From positions 1-60,606 of the IMG/VR virus record IMGVR_UViG_3300044619_001853: 60,606 nucleotides of DNA; one strand, written 5' to 3'. The stretch comes from a virus. The stretch's first letter is position 1, and the number at the start of each line of letters is the position of its first letter. Made by a program: the position numbers and the translations under genes. Below, one piece after another: positions 1 to 8,957 of the stretch. The notes under the pieces are model-generated. The model made no database searches and had not been told where the DNA came from. It saw only the letters and a list, made by a program, of their open reading frames with translations.

Positions 1-1778
1 GAAATAAGAGTTCCAAAAGCGCTCAAAGCATTTCCAAAACCTTCTCCTAGCTTTTTTACTATATCTGGAGCTGTCTTAAATATCTCATTAAGCTCGCCAG
101 TTGCATCTTTAAGCTCCACAGTTTTTCTAAAAGCTTCTGCTTTCTTTTCAATAAACTGGGAAAATTCTATTGTGTATGGGATAAAAGCAGCTTGAAGAGT
201 TACAAAAGCTGAAGCAAGATCAATAAATGCTCCACCCAAAGCATCAAGAATAGGGGTAAAGGAATCAAATAAATCGTTTATTTCTTTTTGTTTTCTAGCT
301 GATGTAAATACTTCTGCAAATTCAAGAGATAGCTCTCCAAGTTTTCCTGCAATTCTTACTAAAGCTCCTTCTAAGCTAGAAGGGGAGTTCGGGTTTAAGT
401 ATGTGTCGTAAAGAAGTTTTACTGCTTCTGTAAACTTAGGAAAAAATGCTTCTTGTAGTTTTTTACGAAGCTCTTCAAAGGCTTCTTTTAAACTAATAAT
501 ATACTTAACAAAATCTTGAGCAGCTGGGGATAGTTTATCTAGAGCAGCCTTATACTCATCAAAACCAGATCCTTTAGCAGCCGCAGCTTGAGCCTTAATT
601 GCAGCTTCAACTTCTCTATTAGCAAGCTCTAAAGCACGAAGATTTTGACGATCTACTTCTCCACCAGCTGTTACTGCGTCTTGTGCTTTTTTAAGATCTT
701 CTAAAGCTTCTCTATAAGAAATAGTTGATCGTGCAGCATCTATTTGAGCATCGCTTTCTGCTTGTTTAGAGTCTGCAAGTTTTTCTTGTGCAGCAATTAC
801 TAATTTATTGCCATCTACACCTTCACGATTTGCTTTAGCTGTTGATTTACGCAAGTCGTTGTTTTTATCAATTGCACGTCGAAGATTGAGATCTGCTTCA
901 GCAAATGCAAGTTCTGCCTCACGGCGAGCACGAGAATTTGGTGGAAGATCTTGAACACGTTGCAGAGAGTCACGAGCTTTTTCAAACTCAAGACGTGCTT
1001 TCTTTTCAGAAATAACTCCGCCTTCAAGTTCAAAACGAAGTTGCTGGATTGCTTCTTTAGCTTCTTCACGAGCTTCTGTAACTGCTTCAAGGGCTTTTTC
1101 AGTATTTCTAACAGCACCTTGATAAGCTCTTTCAGCTCTTTCTACTGCAATAGCTGCATCTGCAACTGCAATAGATGCATCTGATTCTGCTTCTACTGCA
1201 TCTGCTTTTCTTTTATTGTTTTGACGAATTGTGTCATCTAAATTGTAATATGCATCTGATAATCTTAAATTTGCTTCAGTAAGTCTGTCTGCGTCTTGGG
1301 CAGCATTTGATCCAATTTTAGCTCCAGCACTTATTGCTTCGCCTACTCCACCAAAAGCAGCTCTTAATACTCCAGCTCCAGCGGCAACAGCTAAAAATGC
1401 GCCAGAAAGTCCTAATAAAGCAGGAGTAGCAGCGGCTGTTATTGAAATTAAAACACCTAAACCACCTATTACTGAACCTAAAACTCCACCAAGAGCAGTT
1501 AAGGCTGTAACTACTATATAACCAGTTCTAGCGAGAGATAAAAATCTTTCTCTAGCCGTAGTAAACCTGTCTACATCAGCTTGAGATAAAGATTTACCAA
1601 ATAAATAACCTATATCTCCACTTGATTTACTTCTAAAACCTCTACTAAAACTTGCACCAGCGTCTGCACCAGCACGTTCTCCAACTCTATCAATACCATC
1701 AAATGCACGTTGAATATCGTTTTTTACGCCAGTGGTGACGGCACGAACAATTACGGATGCTTCACCTACAACTGCCAT
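1..1778 (-). CDS. Tape measure protein, N-terminal part (cut by window edge)
   Basis: An open frame runs from an ATG at 1778 to the left edge without a stop, so about 592 residues are visible. It begins MAVVGEASVIVRAVTTGVKN. Residues about 80-145 form a Gly/Ala-rich hydrophobic stretch. A long Ala/Glu/Lys/Arg-rich region with coiled-coil character follows, and then an amphipathic helical part. This order of helix, hydrophobic patch and long coil is typical of tape measure proteins, which set tail length and are ejected during DNA entry. It directly follows the tail-assembly chaperone pair, the classical position for this gene. The remainder lies outside the window. Confidence 0.85.
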   Translation of the reverse strand, partial: MAVVGEASVIVRAVTTGVKNDIQRAFDGIDRVGERAGADAGASFSRGFRSKSSGDIGYLFGKSLSQADVDRFTTARERFLSLARTGYIVVTALTALGGVLGSVIGGLGVLISITAAATPALLGLSGAFLAVAAGAGVLRAAFGGVGEAISAGAKIGSNAAQDADRLTEANLRLSDAYYNLDDTIRQNNKRKADAVEAESDASIAVADAAIAVERAERAYQGAVRNTEKALEAVTEAREEAKEAIQQLRFELEGGVISEKKARLEFEKARDSLQRVQDLPPNSRARREAELAFAEADLNLRRAIDKNNDLRKSTAKANREGVDGNKLVIAAQEKLADSKQAESDAQIDAARSTISYREALEDLKKAQDAVTAGGEVDRQNLRALELANREVEAAIKAQAAAAKGSGFDEYKAALDKLSPAAQDFVKYIISLKEAFEELRKKLQEAFFPKFTEAVKLLYDTYLNPNSPSSLEGALVRIAGKLGELSLEFAEVFTSARKQKEINDLFDSFTPILDALGGAFIDLASAFVTLQAAFIPYTIEFSQFIEKKAEAFRKTVELKDATGELNEIFKTAPDIVKKLGEGFGNALSAFGTLI

Positions 1779-1789
1779 GCCATCACCTC

Positions 1790-2224
1790 CTAGCTACCTA
1801 ATGGTGCATCTAATATGTCTCCGAAAGGATTTTCGGAGTCTGGATTGAAGTCCGTCGGTGGGACATAAGACTTCGTTGGTCCTTTTTCAGGATCAAAAAC
1901 AGATATATCTTCCTCAAAACCATTTGCTGATGTTTGAGAATAAGTATTACTGTTAGATTTAAATCTATAATCTTTGTTGTATAGACTTTTATAGATAATG
2001 CCTCTAGCTTTATCACGAGCTTCTGCTTGTTCTGCACTCGATGTATTAAAATCGGTTTCCATATAGTAATGAAGGACATCTAACATGTCTGACATATCCA
2101 TACTCTCCAATTTTAATCCGTTAGTTAAGGCTTTACCATTTACATAAGGCCAGAGGTCTACTGCCCACTCTGTGATTGCTCTGGCCCCGACGTAGGGCGG
2201 CCTGAATACTGTTCTACTAGCCAA
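1790..2224 (-). CDS. Tail assembly chaperone, downstream frame (gpGT-type extension)
   Basis: This frame lies in the -1 frame relative to the chaperone gene upstream and overlaps its end by 67 bases. It opens with TTG and has no clear ribosome-binding site, so it is probably expressed mainly as a frameshift extension rather than on its own. The product has a hydrophobic start (ITEWAVDLWPYVNG) and an acidic, Asn/Pro-rich tail. A short chaperone plus a frameshifted longer form immediately before the tape measure gene is a very conserved arrangement in long-tailed phages. The function (coating the tape measure during tail assembly) is inferred from that layout, not from a recognised domain. Confidence 0.75.
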   Translation of the reverse strand: MASRTVFRPPYVGARAITEWAVDLWPYVNGKALTNGLKLESMDMSDMLDVLHYYMETDFNTSSAEQAEARDKARGIIYKSLYNKDYRFKSNSNTYSQTSANGFEEDISVFDPEKGPTKSYVPPTDFNPDSENPFGDILDAPLGS

Positions 2225-2508
2225 GCGGTAATTTCGCCTAGTGTTTCTACAGTTACAATCTTGTCCTTATCATCAATAAGCTTTTCAAATCTTTCATAGC
2301 TTTCTGCTAGAAGAGCTCTTGAAAAGATATCTTTAATGGTATCTGCTGCATCTGTAGCGTTTCCACTACCAGCTTTTGCAACAAGACTTAAAAGCGCATT
2401 ACCTTGTAGGTTTTTTACGCACTCGAAGTCTTCACCATGAAGTTTAAATGAGATTGGATCGGTGTTTTGAGCTCCACCATCTCCAAAATCTTTAAATCGT
2501 GTTGTCAT
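2158..2508 (-). CDS. Tail assembly chaperone, upstream frame (gpG-type)
   Basis: A 116-residue protein starting MTTRFKDFGDGG, of the usual size for the short tail chaperone. It contains an alpha-helical segment (about residues 35-95) like actinophage chaperones. It ends in Gln/Ser/Gly-rich residues inside the overlap with the next frame. A run of four G residues (minus strand, positions 2188-2185), read as TCG GGG CCA, is the best slippage point for a -1 shift into the next frame. The start is preceded by an AAGGAAAAA-type ribosome-binding site. The function is assigned from position and overlap. Confidence 0.75.
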   Translation of the reverse strand: MTTRFKDFGDGGAQNTDPISFKLHGEDFECVKNLQGNALLSLVAKAGSGNATDAADTIKDIFSRALLAESYERFEKLIDDKDKIVTVETLGEITAWLVEQYSGRPTSGPEQSQSGQ

Positions 2509-2537
2509 CAGTTTTTCCTTTTCTGTCGTTGTGTTAA

Positions 2538-2921
2538 TTATATCTTGGCTTTAAGAGCATTACTTAAATAACGATTAGCTTTAGTTCCTGGATGCTGAAC
2601 TGAATGTGCATAAACAATCTGTCCTCTTGAAACAAACCTAAGCATTTTTCCGCTTTTTGGGGTTATTACTCTAGGAGCAGTTCCTTCATGATGTGCTAGT
2701 GCGTAATTTAAGGTTGACCCAACCCAGATACGTTGACCTCGTGGATCTCTCATGTGTCTCATATGGATAGAGCTACGAAGATTTCCAGTTCTTACACCTA
2801 CCATTGCTCTGGCAGCTGTAATTATTTCTTTTCCTTTATTATTTAGAAACCGACCTACTTCTCCGTTAGGATTGTTAAGAAAGTTATCTAAAACTGTATC
2901 GTAAAACTTAACTCTAGCCAT
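2538..2921 (-). CDS. HK97 gp10-like head-tail/neck protein
   Basis: A 127-residue basic protein with the pattern of the HK97-gp10 family: an early helical part, then VRTGNLRSSI (RTGxLRxSI is the family hallmark), a segment ending YALAHHEGTAPR, and a C-terminal His/Pro-Gly segment. These proteins sit at the head-tail interface, usually annotated as tail completion or minor tail proteins. It lies between the tail chaperones and a terminator-like gene, and its ATG overlaps the stop of the gene upstream. The family call is strong. The exact structural position is inferred. Confidence 0.8.
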   Translation of the reverse strand: MARVKFYDTVLDNFLNNPNGEVGRFLNNKGKEIITAARAMVGVRTGNLRSSIHMRHMRDPRGQRIWVGSTLNYALAHHEGTAPRVITPKSGKMLRFVSRGQIVYAHSVQHPGTKANRYLSNALKAKI

Positions 2922-3427
2922 TATGGAACCGCCATAGTTATAGTCATACTTACTGTTTGAAACCCACCCTCAGGAGAGCTAGTTTCTACTGTTGCAATAA
3001 CTCCAAGACCAAAGTTTGCTGGATCCCATTGATCCAACAGTCTTGAGCTATCCAACAGAATCCATGCGTCGTATGCAGAAATTTCTGAACCATCTTGAAT
3101 TGCATCTCCAGATGGTGCTCTGCCATTTGTTCCTACTGTAGGAACTTCACGAGAAACTTGAACTAAAAGAGTTACTGAGCGAGGATCATTGCATCTGCGT
3201 GGAGAGGTTGCTTCATCTCCTGGAGATCCAATGTACATTTGCAACATAGAAACAACTACCTGCTCGCAATCAACAGCTGGTGTACCTAATGTCCAATAGC
3301 GACGACCAGGAAGTGGCATCGTGTAAGAAGTATATGTATTTATTACAGCATTAAGAACGTTTTGCATAAGAACAGCTAAATTCTTAGCATCGTTAGATAC
3401 TGTAGCTGGGTTCACATCTAGTCCCAT
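2921..3427 (-). CDS. Probable tail terminator/neck protein
   Basis: A 168-residue protein with no motif I can name firmly. Its place, between an adaptor-like protein and an HK97 gp10-like protein, is where tail terminator proteins normally sit. The N-terminal half is helical (AKNLAVLMQNVLNAVINTY). The C-terminal half is beta-rich and ends in an alternating hydrophobic strand (TVSMTITMAVP), as in tail terminator folds. The start ATG follows an AGGACA-type ribosome-binding site. The stop overlaps the next gene's start. Confidence 0.55.
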   Translation of the reverse strand: MGLDVNPATVSNDAKNLAVLMQNVLNAVINTYTSYTMPLPGRRYWTLGTPAVDCEQVVVSMLQMYIGSPGDEATSPRRCNDPRSVTLLVQVSREVPTVGTNGRAPSGDAIQDGSEISAYDAWILLDSSRLLDQWDPANFGLGVIATVETSSPEGGFQTVSMTITMAVP

Positions 3428-3455
3428 ATGTCCTCTTGTCCTTTAGTTTCTTTAG

Positions 3456-4595
3456 TTATACGGTATAAATTGGAATTGTTCGTTCGCCTAATTGCATAAT
3501 AATGTTACTAGAAATTAGCGGAACAATCTCGTCGACAGCTGGATTTGCAAGACTTGGGCGAACAGCGTACATATCTAAAATTCCTGGGTCACGAGGACCT
3601 AGTACATCTAATACATCTTTATAAGTTGTACTAATTCTTATTGTATTTTCTACTCTATCAACTGCAGCTGCGTTAGCAATTGTTGTAGTTGTGAGGTTAT
3701 TAATGTCAGAAAAATCAATTTGTATGGTCCAGTTATTGTCAGAATCTAAGAAGTCTCCATTAATTTCTGAGAAATAATAAAGATTAGCTGCGCCATCGGC
3801 TGTTACATAGAGATCAAATGCGCTAAGTGGATAGAGAGGAGATGCTCCAGTAATACGACGAGCACGAGGTTGATCAGGGCTAAAGACACGAGCGCGGGCG
3901 CGAGCTTTGTCTGGGTTAGCTGTTTTAAGAAAAAGATCAATTGCATATATACCAGTGCGAAGTTCATCAATAAAATCTTGGCTGTCAAGAAGGGTATATG
4001 AAACACCTTGACGAGAGATAGATGTAACTCGTTGTGGAAGAGCACAGGTGTCATCATTTTCATAAAGCTTTACAAGCTCTGTAGCAAGAACACGGGCAGC
4101 AGCACGACCTGCAGTAGGCGCTGGTGTTCCGTAGGTATAAGTAACTTCTACTTGAGATGGTGACCAACCTGCTCCGGGTACTCCAAGAATTGTTGAGTGG
4201 TCAGATAAATAATATTTGTTTGGCTCGATAATGTTTCCATCAAGATCACGAAGGGTATGCACTTTAATTACCTTGCGACCACGAAGACGTACACGAGAGT
4301 TTGCAGAGGTTCCATCACCTTGGAAGTCATCATCTGCGTAGCGATTAAATCCGCCAGATGCAATATTTACAATGTTGCCATCTACTAAAACTGGAGTGTA
4401 GGTAAGGCTTGATCCGCCTGAGCGAAGATAAGGATCGTAAGAAGATACATATCTCTCTGTTACTGTTGTTACACCGCTAAATTTACGGCCTGACATTCCC
4501 CAAAGAAGATAAGAGGCTGTTTTACAAGCTTCGTAGGCGTAATCAGAGTTAGTGTATGTACCTAACTCTTCTGGTGTTACCCAAAGATTACTCAC
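3456..4595 (-). CDS. Head-to-tail connector/adaptor protein
   Basis: A 379-residue protein. The N-terminal about 200 residues match the plan of gp6-like head-tail adaptors: TPEELGTYT, a helix, LLWGMSGRKF, then a beta-rich domain and helices (RVLATELVKLYEN). In actinophages this adaptor domain often begins with a similar W-x-T-P-E-E-L motif. The C-terminal about 160 residues (from RITGASPLYPLSAFDLYVT) look like an added beta-sandwich and are unusual for a plain adaptor, which is generally half this size. It follows the major tail gene on the strand but, by function, links the portal to the tail. Confidence 0.6.
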   Translation of the reverse strand: MSNLWVTPEELGTYTNSDYAYEACKTASYLLWGMSGRKFSGVTTVTERYVSSYDPYLRSGGSSLTYTPVLVDGNIVNIASGGFNRYADDDFQGDGTSANSRVRLRGRKVIKVHTLRDLDGNIIEPNKYYLSDHSTILGVPGAGWSPSQVEVTYTYGTPAPTAGRAAARVLATELVKLYENDDTCALPQRVTSISRQGVSYTLLDSQDFIDELRTGIYAIDLFLKTANPDKARARARVFSPDQPRARRITGASPLYPLSAFDLYVTADGAANLYYFSEINGDFLDSDNNWTIQIDFSDINNLTTTTIANAAAVDRVENTIRISTTYKDVLDVLGPRDPGILDMYAVRPSLANPAVDEIVPLISSNIIMQLGERTIPIYTV

Positions 4596-4679
4596 ACTCT
4601 CACCTCGTCTCTAAGTAAGAAGGCGGGCACAAACCGTAGTTTAAAAACCATCGGCTCGATGCCCGCCTTTCCTAATGAA

Positions 4680-5726
4680 TTAAGCGGTTGGATCCTCGGT
4701 TGACGCAATAATGAAGTCAACTGGTAGATCCGCGTTGTATTCTTCGCTACCTGGAACGTTGAATGAAGATGTTGAGCCTTGTGAGTCAAAATCTGTCACT
4801 GCAAGGTATCCACGGTTACGAAGTACTGAACCAACTGGGCTAACTGCTGTAGATGCAACATCTGATGCAGTCTTTGCATAGCGGAAGGTTGTTGTGGTTG
4901 GAACTGCTGTGATTGTGTAAGTACCGTTAAATGTTGAATCAACGCCGCTTACAGTCACGCTCTGACCAACTTCAAACCCATGTGCAGCACCTGTTGTAAG
5001 CGTTGCAATGTTTGATGTTAAAGCTTTGTTTGAAACTGTCTTTGTTGAGTTATTAAACCAGCGGTAGAAGCCTTTTAGACCTGTAGGTGAGTATGAAGTA
5101 CGAGCATATGAGTATGAACGCTCAGTAGCTACTGGATACTCCCAACGGCCATCTAGACCTGAACCAAAGTTAACATTTCCAAGTCCATAACCTTCAAAGG
5201 TTGTGGCAAGCATTCCATTTTCAATTACGCGGTCTCCGCTTTGGCGAAGCTTTGCGTATGGGAATACCCAGTGGAAGTATGGGTTAGTTGAAGCACGGCG
5301 GCCATCTGCGACAGCAAAAGACCAGCATTCAAGAGCAACACCGTTGCCTGAAGGGTCATCGCCAACGGAAGGTGCGGCCCAACCGACTGACTTATTCTGT
5401 GGTGATGCAAAAGAACCGAAGTTCTTACGAAGCAACAAACCGCCAGAGATTAGTTGTGAAAGTTCTGTATCTGGTTCGCAAATTGCGAGTTCCATTGTAA
5501 TTCGCTTAAGTGTGTCAGGGGCTTTGTATGACACGCATACAGTGCCGTCTGCTGACTTCTCAACGATTTCGTCACCCTCTTCATATTCAGGGGTGAAAGA
5601 TGTGCGGAGGAACGCCGAGGTTGTGTAGCTGTCTCCTGCTCCATTGAGCAAATTGCCAGCGGCGTCCAGTCTTGTGACTCGGATCGCCACACCTTGGACG
5701 CTAGCCGCATAGTCCTGAGTGGCCAT
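4680..5726 (-). CDS. Major tail (tube) protein with inserted beta domain
   Basis: A 348-residue protein placed directly after the capsid genes, beginning MATQDYAASVQGVAIRVTRL. The core resembles actinophage tail tube proteins. At about residues 233-300 there is an insertion with the motifs ATLTTGAAHGFEVGQSVTVSG and TFNGTYTITAVP. This is a small beta-domain that is common as a decorative insert in phage tail and head proteins. The Val/Thr-rich region and the ending (DLPVDFIIASTEDPTA) fit a surface-exposed tube subunit. The tube call is based on size, order and general pattern. The insert is clear in the sequence. Confidence 0.75.
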   Translation of the reverse strand: MATQDYAASVQGVAIRVTRLDAAGNLLNGAGDSYTTSAFLRTSFTPEYEEGDEIVEKSADGTVCVSYKAPDTLKRITMELAICEPDTELSQLISGGLLLRKNFGSFASPQNKSVGWAAPSVGDDPSGNGVALECWSFAVADGRRASTNPYFHWVFPYAKLRQSGDRVIENGMLATTFEGYGLGNVNFGSGLDGRWEYPVATERSYSYARTSYSPTGLKGFYRWFNNSTKTVSNKALTSNIATLTTGAAHGFEVGQSVTVSGVDSTFNGTYTITAVPTTTTFRYAKTASDVASTAVSPVGSVLRNRGYLAVTDFDSQGSTSSFNVPGSEEYNADLPVDFIIASTEDPTA

Positions 5727-5754
5727 TCCAGTGTTCTCCTTTGTTTATTTCTTA

Positions 5755-6633
5755 CTAGGTTGTGGGTAGTGCTAGACGAATTGTGTAAAAGATACTTGGA
5801 TCAAAGTATACCGCAGCTGAACGAACCGCTCTGACTGTTAAGTCATTTGTATTCGTACTTACAGTTGCACCTTGACCTAGGTTCTCATTTACAATTTCAA
5901 CTTTACTTAGGTGTATATCAACAGGGCCAGTTGCAAACATCCACTTATTTGAAGCAGAAGCAGTGGTGTTGGCATCTTCTAAACGCCCAGCACCTGTGTA
6001 ACCAGATCCAATGACAACATCTGTTCCTAAGCGAGTCATTGCTTTACCTGTTTTTCCTCCATCTGCTGGTAGGTAGATGATGCGAGATCCTAGGATCGAA
6101 GCAACATCGCGGGTCATGTGAATGACTCCGTTTGTTCCTGCTGGCGATGAAGAAATTGCTTGTTCCAACAGCATAAGTGCTGTTGCTGGAGCTAGAGCAC
6201 CGCTATTTACTACGGTTGCTACTCCTGTTTCCCTTAAAAAATCATTCCCATTTGTTTCAGCAATTGAAGCTTTGCCTTCCCAAAACTCAAGCTCTACTGC
6301 TTTTTGTGTTGCTGCTTCTAACTGCTTTCTAGCGATTGCAAAACGATCTTCACCATTAATACCAAAATATGAACGAGTATCTGTTACTTGAATAAAGAAA
6401 GGTTCGTACTCTTTGAATTGTGGAAGAGTTGATGTTCCTACAACTGCACTAGCAGCTGCGTCATTTACTGTAAATATTTCTACTTCTGGTTGTGAATCAA
6501 ACTCGTAGCTAAAGCCACGAACCCAACGCTCATCGTAATTTGCGGTGGTATGAGTCATAACCCGAGCGACACTTAGAAGTCCGCAAGGTGCCTGAACCAA
6601 ATCTGGTGCTGGATAGATTCCTCTAAACGCCAT
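5755..6633 (-). CDS. Second HK97-like capsid protein (possible pentamer or vertex subunit)
   Basis: A 292-residue protein between the major capsid and major tail genes. It has features of an HK97-fold subunit: an extended N-terminal arm, a helix resembling the spine helix (IARKQLEAATQKAVELEFWEGK), and a P-domain-like helix pair with ALMLLEQAISSS and HMTRDVASIL. The C-terminal beta segment contains AVRSAAVYFDP. Some actinophages encode separate hexamer- and pentamer-forming capsid proteins, and this gene fits the second role. It lacks the acidic N-terminal extension of its neighbour. Alternatives are a decoration or connector protein. Confidence 0.6.
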   Translation of the reverse strand: MAFRGIYPAPDLVQAPCGLLSVARVMTHTTANYDERWVRGFSYEFDSQPEVEIFTVNDAAASAVVGTSTLPQFKEYEPFFIQVTDTRSYFGINGEDRFAIARKQLEAATQKAVELEFWEGKASIAETNGNDFLRETGVATVVNSGALAPATALMLLEQAISSSPAGTNGVIHMTRDVASILGSRIIYLPADGGKTGKAMTRLGTDVVIGSGYTGAGRLEDANTTASASNKWMFATGPVDIHLSKVEIVNENLGQGATVSTNTNDLTVRAVRSAAVYFDPSIFYTIRLALPTT

Positions 6634-6704
6634 TTCTAGTTTTCTCCTGTTTCTTTCTAAGTGTCTGCTCGGGTTTTGACTTAATTACTTTAGGCTACCG
6701 AATT

Positions 6705-8789
6705 TTAGTATTCGATTGCCGCAGCGGTTGCGCCACCTGTTGTGTCACGGAGAGCTGCTGCTACACCGTTCACTGAGATGGTTGATGTGACCTTGAGTGA
6801 CTCAACGCCAACCTTTGCTACACCTTCGAAGGTTTCAACGAACATCTTGTAGTCGTTGGTTCCAACAAGGGTAGAATCACGGATAACTCCGAGATCCAAT
6901 GTACCGCCATCTAGGAACAAGAATGTTCCTTCTGCGAACATGTACCAGACGAATGTGTCTGCGAACTCGTTCATTGCAGCAGCACCTTGTGCATCGGTGA
7001 AATCATCGATGTGGTAGGTGATGTTGATGTTGCGAGATGCGATGTAACCATCGATCTCTGCGGCTGCATTAAGGGTGTTGTCACCAGGAGCTGCGATAGC
7101 AAGATCTGCAACCATTGCATCCTTGATCCAATATGGAGCAATGACGCGAAGTGGAGCATCTGCCTCTAGGCGATGGCGACCACGGTAGTTAGCTGCTGCG
7201 CGACCTAGTTGTACTAGGAAGTCACGAGCTACACCGATTAGTGATGTTGATGTAACAGCTGTTGACAGTGCTGTCAAGCGAGTAAGGATTTGTCCTTCTG
7301 CTTCACGAGCGTGCTGAATAAGACCAAGCTCATTGTGGCGAGCGATCAATTCAGGATATGCACGAGTCATCAAGTTACCGAATTGTAGCTGTAGTGTTAC
7401 AGCATCAGTAGCAACAGTGTTTTCACCAGCAGCAGTTACAGTCAAACTAAGCTTTGCAGCTGGGTTTGGTGTTTCTGCTGAGTCGTTTGCTGCGGTCCAG
7501 ATTCCAACAGCGTTAGCGTATGAGCTAAGTACTGGTGGAGTTACGAAGCGGATACCGCCACGGTCAGCCTGGAATTTTGGAAGTGCATCACGAAGTGGAC
7601 GAGCAGTGGTACCAAGACCAAAGATGTCGTACTTAACTTCGAATGGTGTTGAATGTCCACCAGATGCAACAAGTGCTTCAGGACCAGTTACGGCCTGAAC
7701 CTTTGCCCAGTTTGACTCAGCATCTGTTGTCAGAGTGCGAGCTTCTGGGTATTGAGTAGCGATAGATGCAACGATGTGTTGCTCTCCATCTCCACCATTT
7801 ACGCGACGTAGAGCGTGGATACGCTTTTCGAACGCTGAAGCAACATCGATCATGTTGTTCATTGGGCTGCCAGCTGTGTAGCCAGGAATGTCAGCACCCG
7901 CAGTGATTGCCACGGGAGCTACAGATGCCTGTGCAACAGGGCGACGGTCAGCCGGGACCTCGATATTGAGGTTATCTGCATTATCAGCAGCGGCGGTCAC
8001 AGGTGCCTCCATCTTTTCTTGAACCTCTGTAGGTTCTGTTTGTGTTTGGATTGATGCTTCTGCATCTTCTGTAACTTCTGCAACTGCAGCTTCTGAATCT
8101 GCAACAACTGCTGCATCTTCAACAACTACTTCTGCTTCTGTTACAACTGCTTCAACAGCTTCTGCTGCTTCAACAGGTGCTGCTTCTGCGGCTGGAGCAT
8201 CTTCTGCACCATCTGCAACAACAGCGGTTGCCTCTACAGCGGCAGCTGCTTCGGTAACAACTTCGTTTGATTCTGTCGAAAGTTCGACGGTCTTATCTGC
8301 ATCGATTGACGCTTCGGACATTTTTTCCTCTTCCTTTTTCTTTTCCTCATCCATCACTGGAGTTGGTGCTTCTTCTTCCATTGGCATTTCTTCTGCCATA
8401 GGAGCTTCGGCTGCAGGAACTTCTTCAGAAGGCATGTCTTCTTCTTTTTTATCTTCAGCCATTGCAGCTTCAGATTCAGAAGTCATCTCTTCTTTCTTTT
8501 CCTCTGAGGAATCGGATTCCATATCCTTTTCTTTGTCTTCGCCGTACACACGAGAGGCTGCTTCTGCTGCCCGCTGTGCGAGCTCTTGAACCGCGGCCTC
8601 GCGTCGCTTGAATTCACCTTGAACGGTGCCAAGCATGTCGGCTAATGACGACATTGCGTCAACTGATTGCGGAGTAAGGTCATCTTTTTCTACAGACTCA
8701 AATTCTTTGATTATCTTGTTCTGTAACTCAGTAACTTGATCGTCATTGAGTTCAGACAACGAATCAAATGATTCTTTAATTTGGTCCAT
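6705..8789 (-). CDS. Major capsid protein with fused acidic scaffold domain
   Basis: A 694-residue protein. Residues 1-90 are helical. Residues about 90-265 are an extremely Glu/Ala/Asp-rich low-complexity stretch, which looks like a built-in scaffold (delta) domain. From about residue 290 the sequence becomes an HK97-fold capsid protein, with ITAGADIPGYTAG, the helical region LIARHNELGLIQHAREAEGQIL, and a C-terminal block with DTFVWYMFAEGTFLFLDGG and LDLGVIRDS. These blocks are typical of actinophage major capsids. The protease protein lies immediately upstream in the operon. The mature subunit is expected to start near residues 262-300 after cleavage. Confidence 0.88.
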   Translation of the reverse strand: MDQIKESFDSLSELNDDQVTELQNKIIKEFESVEKDDLTPQSVDAMSSLADMLGTVQGEFKRREAAVQELAQRAAEAASRVYGEDKEKDMESDSSEEKKEEMTSESEAAMAEDKKEEDMPSEEVPAAEAPMAEEMPMEEEAPTPVMDEEKKKEEEKMSEASIDADKTVELSTESNEVVTEAAAAVEATAVVADGAEDAPAAEAAPVEAAEAVEAVVTEAEVVVEDAAVVADSEAAVAEVTEDAEASIQTQTEPTEVQEKMEAPVTAAADNADNLNIEVPADRRPVAQASVAPVAITAGADIPGYTAGSPMNNMIDVASAFEKRIHALRRVNGGDGEQHIVASIATQYPEARTLTTDAESNWAKVQAVTGPEALVASGGHSTPFEVKYDIFGLGTTARPLRDALPKFQADRGGIRFVTPPVLSSYANAVGIWTAANDSAETPNPAAKLSLTVTAAGENTVATDAVTLQLQFGNLMTRAYPELIARHNELGLIQHAREAEGQILTRLTALSTAVTSTSLIGVARDFLVQLGRAAANYRGRHRLEADAPLRVIAPYWIKDAMVADLAIAAPGDNTLNAAAEIDGYIASRNINITYHIDDFTDAQGAAAMNEFADTFVWYMFAEGTFLFLDGGTLDLGVIRDSTLVGTNDYKMFVETFEGVAKVGVESLKVTSTISVNGVAAALRDTTGGATAAAIEY

Positions 8790-8957
8790 TACTGTTCCTT
8801 TTCCGGGCCAGTTACGACAAGAAGGTGTTAAGGCTTCTCGTCTCGCTTATCAGTCGAGGCCGAGGGACTCACAGACGCATTAGATGCGTGGAGGCACTCC
8901 ACCTGATTTATATAGTACATTATTTTTTATATGGTTATTTGTACGATTATCTTCTAC
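8790..8957 (-). promoter_or_regulatory. Leader between protease and capsid genes with hairpins
   Basis: This is the only sizeable gap inside the head operon. On the minus strand it holds a TATATAA-like AT patch, then two touching hairpins (ACGCAT/ATGCGT at 8875-8889 and GTGGAG/CTCCAC at 8888-8902), then a GC-rich stretch and a GGAAAAGGAAC ribosome-binding region. It could be an extra promoter or an RNA processing/stability element that raises capsid expression over its neighbours. That role is inferred from position only. Confidence 0.4.

Noticed and set aside
661-690. VTAGGE string in the tape measure protein as a protease site
   Set aside because: It matches the candidate cleavage motif but lies in a coiled-coil of a tail protein that is not known to enter the prohead; probably chance.
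4592-4789. A 65-residue minus-strand frame between two structural genes
   Set aside because: It lies over the end of the tail tube gene and is a shadow frame.
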